This document shows, in pieces, positions 1 to 5,727 of a stretch of DNA of 5,727 bases. A model generated the notes under the pieces. The model saw only the letters and a list, made by a program, of their open reading frames with translations, was not told where the DNA came from and did no database searches. How positions within the stretch are numbered: position 1 is the stretch's first letter; the number at the start of each line of letters is the position of its first letter. Source of the DNA: Zoogloea sp. (GTDB taxonomy: Bacteria; Pseudomonadota; Gammaproteobacteria; Burkholderiales; Rhodocyclaceae); contig JAEUNV010000477.1 in the NCBI GenBank assembly GCA_016790385.1, forward strand, positions 1-5,727, written 5' to 3'. The translations under genes and the position numbers were made by a program.

Positions 1-987
<987 letters not shown>

Positions 988-991
988 ACGG

Positions 992-1022
992 GCGCCGCCG
1001 GCATGCCGCGGTTCAGCGGCGC
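992..1022. repeat. GC-rich inverted repeat between convergent genes
   Basis: GCGCCGC at 992-998 is the exact reverse complement of GCGGCGC at 1016-1022. The 17-base interval contains the perfect palindrome CGGCATGCCG (999-1008). The right arm lies inside the last codons of the GtrA-family gene. It sits where a bidirectional terminator would be expected, between two converging genes 25 bases apart. Neither strand has a T-run after it, so an intrinsic terminator is only a weak inference. In DNA this GC-rich, a 7-base match could also be chance. Confidence 0.25.
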
Positions 1023-1444
1023 TGCACCGCGCCCGTCGCGCGCTGGGCGAACACCAGCAGACGACAGGTCACGAAGGATGTGGCCACCACGATGACGTCC
1101 GCCACGATCTTGGCCAGCAGTTCGTGCCACCCCAAGACCTCCACCGCCCCAAAGATGATGGCGCTGGAGAGGGCCATGTTGAACACATAGAGGGCGATGT
1201 AGAGCGTCAACTGCGTTGGCGCCCCGTGCGCCTGCTCACCGGCGAAGGTGAAATGCTTGTGCAGGAAGAAGCCGCTCAGGGCTCCAATGGTTTTGGCCGC
1301 CACATTGGCGGCCACGTAAGCGTCGGGCCACAGGCGGGTCAGCAGGTAGAAGCTCAGGAAATCCAGCGCAACCACCCCGCCACCGGAAATCAGGTAGCGG
1401 ATCGCCTGGGCCGACAGGGCGGACGAGCGGGCCGGATGCGTCAT
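1013..1444 (-). CDS. GtrA-family small membrane protein (putative polyprenyl-phosphate-sugar translocase)
   Basis: This 143-residue protein has four predicted membrane helices at about 15-38, 43-61, 79-103 and 107-132, the usual size and topology of the GtrA family. HKHFTF (62-67) sits after helix 2, where the family has an N-R-x-W/F-T-F motif, and a related CRLLVF follows helix 4. GtrA proteins are proposed to flip polyprenyl-phosphate-linked sugars across the inner membrane, or otherwise assist partner glycosyltransferases. The frame stays open upstream to 1615, but the start was placed at the ATG at 1444-1442. It overlaps the TGA of the upstream glycosyltransferase gene as ATGA, and the longer N-terminus (Pro/His/Ala-rich) is just the shadow of that gene. 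No Shine-Dalgarno precedes the ATG, which suggests translational coupling. It is the last gene of the three-gene minus-strand unit. The family call is firm; the flippase role is inferred. Confidence 0.87.
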   Translation of the reverse strand: MTHPARSSALSAQAIRYLISGGGVVALDFLSFYLLTRLWPDAYVAANVAAKTIGALSGFFLHKHFTFAGEQAHGAPTQLTLYIALYVFNMALSSAIIFGAVEVLGWHELLAKIVADVIVVATSFVTCRLLVFAQRATGAVQRR

Positions 1445-2478
1445 CTGGCGGAGTACGGATGCCGGAGAAGCTGGAGCAGTGGGATGCGCGGCTGATTGGA
1501 GATGTCGTAGGCCAGGAAACTGAGCAGGAGCTGGAAACCCAGGATGATGGGTAGCGCCGCCAGGATGACGGTTCCGCTGCTTGCCACATGACCGCTGCGC
1601 ACCGAGTGGATCCACTCGACCACACCGAAACTCAAGCCGCCCCCCATCAGCAGCAGGCCGAAGACGAGGCTGACGGAGGCAAAACTGAAATCGCGGATTA
1701 AGTAGGAGTAGATCACCCGCTTGATGGATTCGAAGGCGTGTTTGCGCATGAACTCGGGGACGATCCGCGAGATCTTCAAGCCGCTTTCCTCATCGGCGTA
1801 AACCGCCTCCATCGGGATATCCAGCACGACGGCGCGCTCGGCCCCCAGCTTCACCAGCATGTCCGTCTCGAAGAAATAGCGCCGCGCCAGATTGTCCAGA
1901 TCGATGCGCGACAGCACCGTGCGGTGGATGGCGGTGTAACCGTTGGTGGGATCGAAGATGCTCCAGTAGCCACTGGATATCTTGGTCATGAAGGACAGCA
2001 CCGCATTACCAAACAGGCGCATGCGCGGCATCGAGCGCACGTTGTAGAAGGAATAGAACCGATTGCCCTTGGTGTAGTCGGCCAGGAAGTTGCGAATCGG
2101 CTCGACAAAATCGGGGAGCAGTTCGGGAGCCATCTGCCCGTCGCCATCGATCTTGACCATGACGTCCATGCCATCGGCCAGGGCGGCACGGTAGCCGGCG
2201 ACGACCGCGCCCCCCACGCCAAGATTGACCTCGTTGAAAACCACCTTGACCCGGGGGTCGGAGCAGTTCTCCTGGATGAAGCGGCCACTCTGCTGGGGGC
2301 AGGCGTCATCCACGGCATAGATGCGCTCCACCTCGGGGCCGATCCGGCGGATCACATCAAGCACATGGGCCTTGACCTTGTAGCTGGGAATGACCACTGC
2401 AATGCGCAAGGGCAAAGGGGCAGCGGTGTCCATCCCCGATCCGGCATGGATCATGTTCATTTCAGTTGTGGACGACAT
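1441..2478 (-). CDS. Family 2 glycosyltransferase with two C-terminal TM helices (polyprenyl-phosphate sugar transferase-like)
   Basis: This 345-residue protein has a GT-A catalytic domain followed by two membrane helices (about 265-288 and 303-325). Visible GT2 motifs are VVIPSYK (28-34), VDD (56-58, nucleotide binding), NLGVGGA (85-91), the DxD metal site DGDGQ (111-115), KGNRF (137-141), DPTNGY (176-181) and FFETD (202-206). This domain plan matches DPM1/GtrB-like enzymes that move a sugar from a nucleotide donor to a polyprenyl phosphate at the cytoplasmic membrane face; the sugar cannot be read from sequence. The start is uncertain. The ATG at 2478 overlaps the upstream gene by 17 bases, the ATG at 2460 leaves one base after that gene's TGA, and ATGs at 2454 and 2433 also precede the catalytic domain. 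None has a clear Shine-Dalgarno. Its TGA overlaps the GtrA-gene ATG. Hand counts of 60-base lines inside it (52% at 2041, 57% at 1921) are lower than in the ABC-F and thrH genes (67-73%). Confidence 0.9.
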   Translation of the reverse strand: MSSTTEMNMIHAGSGMDTAAPLPLRIAVVIPSYKVKAHVLDVIRRIGPEVERIYAVDDACPQQSGRFIQENCSDPRVKVVFNEVNLGVGGAVVAGYRAALADGMDVMVKIDGDGQMAPELLPDFVEPIRNFLADYTKGNRFYSFYNVRSMPRMRLFGNAVLSFMTKISSGYWSIFDPTNGYTAIHRTVLSRIDLDNLARRYFFETDMLVKLGAERAVVLDIPMEAVYADEESGLKISRIVPEFMRKHAFESIKRVIYSYLIRDFSFASVSLVFGLLLMGGGLSFGVVEWIHSVRSGHVASSGTVILAALPIILGFQLLLSFLAYDISNQPRIPLLQLLRHPYSAR

Positions 2479-4000
2479 AAAGATGAGCAGGAGGGTTGGG
2501 CGAGGTCACACGCTGGAGAACCCGCTCCGGAACGCGTGATGCCAAGCCCGTCATGCGGAGGGCACGGCCGATGAGCATGGGTTCGCCCTCGATTGTAGAG
2601 ATTTTTTCCCAGGCTGGAGCGGGCCGGTAGGCCGGGAGTGCATCCTGCTTGACGAAACGGTTCGGCTCGGCGGTGTTCCGCGGATTCCAGAAATAGACCG
2701 CGCCCTCCCCCGGGGGGGTGGTGACGATCCGGCCGCAATCCACCCTGGCCCAACGGCAATACCAGTCGGTATCGTCGGCGGTGAGGGGGTCGGTGTAGAC
2801 CGTACCCGTGGAATGCTTCAGATAGTCGACCAGAGCCCGCTGGGCGAACTTGGGGTTCTTGTTATCCACCGCAACACAGAGCATGTTGGCCAGAAGGACG
2901 GCAACGATGATCGCCACCACCGTCTTCGGGCGCCTGGGCCATACGGCGCAGGCCAGCCACACGGCACTGACCAGCACCAGGAAGTAGGCGGTGACCATGT
3001 AATAACGCGGCAGGAGAATGATCTCCCGCAGCATGTAGGTGTTGAAAACCGTCCACGTCACCGCCATGCCCAGGGCAAGGCGGGCCAGCGCCGGCGCGGG
3101 GGCCTCGTCGCGCCAACCCCGCCCGAGCAGCCACATCACCGCCGGCACCGCGACCCATCCGATCAGACTGAAGTTGTGATGGGTCAGGAGCATGACGACC
3201 GGATCAATGGGCCCCCACACATGCAAGGTGCCGCCCGACGCAATCTGAAGAAAGCCAACCTCGACCCGGTCGTGGGACGCAGCCACCCCTCTGAGCAACA
3301 ACTCGAAGCGATGCAGCGGATTTCCAGCCGCCACCGCATAGTAGAGGCACTCGGCAGCGATCACGGCGGCGAAACCCACGAGGATCCAGCCGTAGCGAAG
3401 GCGCGGCAGGCGATAGCCGCGCAGGAAGAGCATGCCGTAGAAGATCATCAGCGCCGCGCTCAGCTCGTGGGCCGAGAAGGCCAGCCCGGCACTCAGCCCG
3501 CTGGCCAGCAGCCACCCCCGCCACGCCGGGCCGACGCACCCACGCCAGAACAGCCAGAAGCTCAGGATCACAAAGAACAGCTCGGGGACGTCTGCGTTGG
3601 GGGTCGTGGACTTGAGCGCGTAGATCGGCGCGGTAAGAAGCAGAACGGAAGTGATCAGCGCCGCCCCCCGCGACAGCAGCCCGTTGAGCATGTACATCGT
3701 GACCGCAGCCACAGCGAAAAGCGTGAGGGCCGCGGCCAGACTCAAGGACCATTCGCTCTCGCCAAGGGCCGCAATGACCAGCGCCATGGGAATCGCCACC
3801 GACGCACGGATGGTCCCGAAATGCTCGGCGACATAGGGGAAATGCTCCCGCCAGCCGAGGGCGGACATCACGTAGTACTCATCGTCCGACGCAACGAACC
3901 CGATCCAGGCAGACCACAGGGACACGACGCACACGGCCGCCAGGACCAGCAATTGAACAGGCAGGTATTCGAACCAGCCTGCGGAAGGACGGGAAGACAT
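2462..4000 (-). CDS. PMT/ArnT-like multi-pass membrane glycosyltransferase (GT-C fold)
   Basis: This is a 512-residue integral membrane protein with roughly 10-12 hydrophobic segments between residues 13 and 379, then a soluble tail of about 130 residues. Signs of the PMT_2/ArnT superfamily are SDDEYY (38-43) in the first loop, where these enzymes carry their catalytic acidic residues, PNADVPELFF (134-143) matching the family's x-x-D-x-P loop, and LPRYYM (330-335) resembling the RY-x-L-P motif. Such enzymes use polyprenyl-phosphate sugars on the periplasmic side to glycosylate lipids, LPS or proteins; donor and acceptor are unknown here. The tail holds a C-x6-C pair (415 and 422). The start was put at the ATG at 4000-3998. 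A GTG at 4021 would add seven residues, and neither has a good Shine-Dalgarno. It is the first gene of the minus-strand unit, and its TGA at 2464-2462 lies at the GT2 gene start. A long open frame on the opposite strand is a composition shadow. Confidence 0.85.
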   Translation of the reverse strand: MSSRPSAGWFEYLPVQLLVLAAVCVVSLWSAWIGFVASDDEYYVMSALGWREHFPYVAEHFGTIRASVAIPMALVIAALGESEWSLSLAAALTLFAVAAVTMYMLNGLLSRGAALITSVLLLTAPIYALKSTTPNADVPELFFVILSFWLFWRGCVGPAWRGWLLASGLSAGLAFSAHELSAALMIFYGMLFLRGYRLPRLRYGWILVGFAAVIAAECLYYAVAAGNPLHRFELLLRGVAASHDRVEVGFLQIASGGTLHVWGPIDPVVMLLTHHNFSLIGWVAVPAVMWLLGRGWRDEAPAPALARLALGMAVTWTVFNTYMLREIILLPRYYMVTAYFLVLVSAVWLACAVWPRRPKTVVAIIVAVLLANMLCVAVDNKNPKFAQRALVDYLKHSTGTVYTDPLTADDTDWYCRWARVDCGRIVTTPPGEGAVYFWNPRNTAEPNRFVKQDALPAYRPAPAWEKISTIEGEPMLIGRALRMTGLASRVPERVLQRVTSPNPPAHLYVVHN

Positions 4001-4020
4001 GGGGGGCTCGACGTACAACA

Positions 4021-4045
4021 CAGGATTCCGGACTTTAGCCGAATC
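4021..4045 (+). repeat. Imperfect direct repeat, copy 1, before the glycosyltransferase unit
   Basis: ATTCCGGACTT (4025-4035) recurs exactly at 4142-4152. Allowing a two-base insertion (TA, 4036-4037), similarity continues through GCCGAATC here against GCCAAATC in copy 2, and four bases upstream (CAGG against TAGA). About 20 of 23 aligned bases are the same. This copy also has a 6-base inverted pair, GGATTC (4023-4028) and GAATCC (4041-4046). It lies just upstream of the first minus-strand glycosyltransferase gene and touches its alternative GTG start. It could be a regulator site or a duplicated promoter remnant; no regulator is known. Confidence 0.6.
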
Positions 4046-4113
4046 CCCTTGCCCATGACATCAAGTAGTTCACACTGTGCGCCGGGTAGCTGCCGTCGAC
4101 TGACAACTCTTCA

Positions 4114-4143
4114 CTGCGATCCTTCGCCCCCGTTTGTTAGAAT
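4114..4143 (+). promoter_or_regulatory. Putative sigma-70 promoter for thrH-purU
   Basis: TAGAAT at 4138-4143 matches the -10 consensus TATAAT at 5 of 6 positions. Eighteen bases upstream, CTGCGA (4114-4119) matches TTGACA at only 3 of 6, so the -35 is weak. A CTGACA at 4100-4105 is a better hexamer but lies too far away. Transcription would begin near 4150, about 38 bases before the thrH GTG. That fits a start at 4188 and argues against the TTG at 4134. The -10 box overlaps copy 2 of the direct repeat. Confidence 0.42.
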
Positions 4144-4160
4144 TCCGGACTTGCCAAATC
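4138..4160 (+). repeat. Imperfect direct repeat, copy 2, at the thrH promoter
   Basis: This is the second copy of the element at 4021-4045, in the same orientation and 117 bases downstream. It carries the exact core ATTCCGGACTT (4142-4152), then GCCAAATC without the two-base insertion of copy 1. It covers the putative -10 box and the expected transcription start of thrH, so a protein bound here could affect thrH transcription. That role is inferred from position alone. Confidence 0.6.
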
Positions 4161-4174
4161 AACCGCCGTCATCT

Positions 4175-4178
4175 GGAG
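4175..4178 (+). promoter_or_regulatory. thrH: Ribosome binding site that fixes the thrH GTG start
   Basis: GGAG lies nine bases before the GTG at 4188. It is the only convincing Shine-Dalgarno seen before any gene start in this window. It supports the GTG over the in-frame TTG at 4134, which would add 18 residues not found in ThrH proteins. Confidence 0.65.
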
Positions 4179-4187
4179 CATTCCGCC

Positions 4188-4796
4188 GTGCAACTCGTCT
4201 GTCTCGACCTCGAAGGTGTTCTCGTCCCCGAAATCTGGATTGAATTCGCGGAGCGCACCGGCATTCCCGAACTGCGGCGCACCACCCGCGAGGAGCCGGA
4301 TTACGACAAGCTGATGAAGTACCGTCTGGATCTGCTCAAGCAGCACAAGCTGGGCCTACCCGACATCCAGAAAGTGATCGCCGAGATGGGCCCCGAGCCC
4401 GGCGCCAAGGACTTCCTCGACGCCCTGCGCCAGGACTTCCAGGTGATCATCCTCTCCGACACCTTCTACGAGTTCGCCATGCCGCTGATGCAGCAGCTGG
4501 GCATGCCCACCCTGTTCTGCCACAAGCTGGAGGCCAATGCCGAGGGCTACCTGGTGAACTATCACCTGCGCATGGCCAATCAGAAGAAGGAAGCCGTGCA
4601 GCGGTTCAAGGAGATCAACTTCAAGGTGATCGCCGCCGGCGACTCCTACAACGACACCGCGATGCTCCAGGAAGCCCACGCCGGCATCCTGTTCCGCGCC
4701 CCGGACAAGGTCATCGCCGAGTTCCCGCAGTTCCCCGTGGAGCGCGAATACAGCGGCCTAATGGCCCAGATCCGCGCCGCCTCCGCCCGCATCTGA
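4188..4796 (+). CDS. thrH: ThrH: bifunctional phosphoserine phosphatase / homoserine phosphotransferase
   Basis: This 202-residue cytosolic HAD-superfamily enzyme is close to the roughly 205 residues of Pseudomonas aeruginosa ThrH, which it resembles along its whole length. HAD motif I is DLEGVLVPE (7-15), with nucleophile D7 and Glu at position 9 where most HAD phosphatases have the second Asp, as is typical of ThrH. Motif II is ILSDTFYEF (88-96, Ser90). Motif IV is AAGDSYND (149-156), with metal-binding D152 and D156. EFPQFP (178-183) is another shared stretch. ThrH removes phosphate from L-phosphoserine to give serine, and can also transfer it to homoserine to give phosphohomoserine, the threonine precursor. 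The GTG start is chosen from the GGAG at 4175-4178, from homology, and because the -10 box overlaps the longer alternative. It is divergent from the glycosyltransferase unit and is followed by purU after 49 bases, possibly co-transcribed. Nothing looks truncated or missing. Confidence 0.95.
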   Translation: MQLVCLDLEGVLVPEIWIEFAERTGIPELRRTTREEPDYDKLMKYRLDLLKQHKLGLPDIQKVIAEMGPEPGAKDFLDALRQDFQVIILSDTFYEFAMPLMQQLGMPTLFCHKLEANAEGYLVNYHLRMANQKKEAVQRFKEINFKVIAAGDSYNDTAMLQEAHAGILFRAPDKVIAEFPQFPVEREYSGLMAQIRAASARI

Positions 4797-4807
4797 CCCT
4801 TCCCCCA

Positions 4808-4835
4808 GCGCCGGCTGCGGCCCACCGGCCGGCGC
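4808..4835 (+). repeat. Strong GC hairpin between thrH and purU
   Basis: GCGCCGGC (4808-4815) is the exact reverse complement of GCCGGCGC (4828-4835). The stem can extend inward by a G-U and a G-C pair to ten base pairs, leaving an 8-base loop (4818-4825). No T-run follows, so it is not a standard intrinsic terminator. It ends ten bases before the purU ATG, and no Shine-Dalgarno is visible in those bases (ACCGACCACC). It may control purU translation or partly stop transcription; the role is inferred. Confidence 0.6.
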
Positions 4836-4845
4836 ACCGACCACC

Positions 4846-5721
4846 ATGCACCGCGAACGCTTCTATACCCTCTCCGCCTCCTGCCCCGACCGCACCGGCA
4901 TTGTTGCCAAGGTGTCCGGCTTCATTGCCGAGCACAAGGGCTGGATCCTCGAAACCGCGCTCCACGCCGAGCCCGCCCTTGAGGCCGACAAGCGCGGACG
5001 CTATTTCATGCGCATCGAGATCCGTGCCGACTCGTTGCCCTTCATGCTCACCGAGTTCCGTGAGCGCTTCCGCCCCATCGCCGAGGAACTCGAGATGGAT
5101 TGGAAGATCACCGACTCGGCGGTGAAGAAGCGGGTGGTGGTGCTGGTGTCAAAGCAGGAACACTGCCTCTACGACCTGCTGGCACGCTGGCAATCAAAAG
5201 AACTCGACATCGAGATCCCCTGCGTGATCTCCAACCACGAAACCTTCCGGGGTTTTGTCGAGTGGCACGGCATTCCCTTCCACCATGTTCCCGTCACCGT
5301 GGACAACAAGATTCAGGCCTATGCCGAAGTCCAGCGCCTGTTCGAGGAGTCCCACGGCGACACCATGGTCCTGGCGCGCTACATGCAAATCCTGTCGCCC
5401 GAGCTGTGCGCCGCCCATCCGGGCAAGATCATCAACATCCATCACAGTTTCCTGCCCAGTTTTGTTGGCGCCAAGCCCTACCATCAGGCTTACATCAAGG
5501 GCGTGAAACTGATCGGTGCCACCTGCCATTACGTGACCGCCGAGCTGGATCAAGGCCCGATCATCGAGCAGGACGTCATCCGCATCGACCACTCCGACTC
5601 GGTGGAGGACATGGTGCGTTATGGCAAGGACATCGAGAAGGCAGTGCTCGCCCGTGGCCTGCGCTATCACCTGGAAGACCGGGTTCTGGTGCATGGCAAC
5701 AAGACGGTGGTGTTCCGCTAA
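4846..5721 (+). CDS. purU: Formyltetrahydrofolate deformylase PurU
   Basis: This 291-residue cytosolic enzyme hydrolyses 10-formyl-THF to formate and THF, balancing the folate one-carbon pool and, in bacteria with PurT, supplying formate for purine synthesis. Residues 6 to about 88 form an ACT domain starting with SCPDRTGIVAKVSGFI, expected to sense small ligands. Residues from about 95 to 288 form the formyltransferase domain, with ISNHETFRG (128-136), LARYMQILSPEL (176-187), NIHHSFLPSF (197-206), GAKPYHQAY (208-216) and GATCHYVTAELDQGPIIEQD (224-243). The catalytic triad is N197, H199 and D235, with the same spacing as N106, H108 and D144 of E. coli GAR transformylase. Length is close to E. 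coli PurU (280). The ATG at 4846 fits the family N-terminus, although no Shine-Dalgarno precedes it and a hairpin lies just upstream. It follows thrH by 49 bases on the same strand and is complete, ending at TAA 5719-5721. Confidence 0.96.
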   Translation: MHRERFYTLSASCPDRTGIVAKVSGFIAEHKGWILETALHAEPALEADKRGRYFMRIEIRADSLPFMLTEFRERFRPIAEELEMDWKITDSAVKKRVVVLVSKQEHCLYDLLARWQSKELDIEIPCVISNHETFRGFVEWHGIPFHHVPVTVDNKIQAYAEVQRLFEESHGDTMVLARYMQILSPELCAAHPGKIINIHHSFLPSFVGAKPYHQAYIKGVKLIGATCHYVTAELDQGPIIEQDVIRIDHSDSVEDMVRYGKDIEKAVLARGLRYHLEDRVLVHGNKTVVFR

Positions 5722-5727
5722 CCCGGC

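Noticed and set aside
988..1024. An intrinsic bidirectional terminator between the convergent genes
   Set aside because: The stem is only seven bases with a 17-base loop, and neither strand has a T-run, so it is recorded as an inverted repeat only.
1738..2574. A 278-codon open frame on the plus strand opposite the GT2 gene
   Set aside because: It is the complement of a gene with all GT2 motifs, has His/Gly/Asp-rich low-information sequence, and shows no ribosome site or recognisable domain.
4022..4110. A minus-strand promoter for the glycosyltransferase unit
   Set aside because: TAAAGT (complement of 4032-4037) could be a -10, but the only fair -35 (TTGATG further upstream) is 21 bases away, and hexamers at 16-17 bases do not match. 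A promoter probably exists here but could not be placed.
4134..4187. An upstream TTG start for thrH adding 18 residues
   Set aside because: The extra residues are absent from ThrH, the codon overlaps the putative -10 box, and the GTG at 4188 has a well-placed GGAG.
2813..4243. A 476-codon open frame on the plus strand opposite the PMT-like gene
   Set aside because: Its translation is rich in His, Gln, Arg and Pro with no domain motif or hydrophobic pattern, while the opposite strand encodes a clear membrane protein. Long antisense frames are expected in high-GC DNA.
5194..5694. A 166-codon minus-strand frame inside purU, and a similar one (4356-4679) inside thrH
   Set aside because: Both lie opposite well-conserved enzymes and have Val/Gly/His/Leu-rich shadow composition with no motif.

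Overview
This GC-rich window carries six closely packed protein-coding genes and looks like ordinary bacterial chromosome. The combination of a YheS-type ABC-F protein, ThrH and PurU, with compact high-GC coding, suggests a betaproteobacterium, possibly Rhodocyclales-like. That placement is inference from gene content and composition. No tRNA, rRNA, CRISPR array, insertion sequence, integrase or phage gene was recognised.

Layout. (1) 1-987, plus strand: the C-terminal half of an ABC-F ATPase (YheS type), cut by the left edge. (2) 1013-4000, minus strand: three tightly coupled genes read right to left, namely a multi-pass PMT/ArnT-like (GT-C fold) glycosyltransferase, a family 2 glycosyltransferase with two C-terminal membrane helices, and a small four-helix GtrA-family protein. 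The GtrA gene converges on the ABC-F gene across only 25 bases. (3) 4001-4187: a divergent intergenic region, the largest gap in the window. It holds a plausible sigma-70 -10 box and two copies of an imperfect direct repeat. (4) 4188-4796, plus strand: thrH (phosphoserine phosphatase / homoserine phosphotransferase). (5) 4846-5721, plus strand: purU (formyltetrahydrofolate deformylase). A strong GC hairpin fills most of the 49-base gap between these two.

How the genes may work together. The minus-strand trio has the parts of a three-component membrane glycosylation system. The GT2 enzyme would charge a polyprenyl phosphate with a sugar in the cytoplasm, the GtrA protein would help move it across the inner membrane, and the PMT-like enzyme would transfer the sugar to an unknown acceptor on the periplasmic side. 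This resembles phage and serotype GtrA/GtrB/GtrX systems, but the gene order is reversed and the third component is PMT-like. ThrH can make serine, the main donor of folate one-carbon units, and PurU releases formate from 10-formyl-THF, so the plus-strand pair may touch the same serine/one-carbon pool. The most unusual signals are the glycosylation cassette, the direct repeat between the two divergent units, and the hairpin directly before purU where no Shine-Dalgarno is visible.
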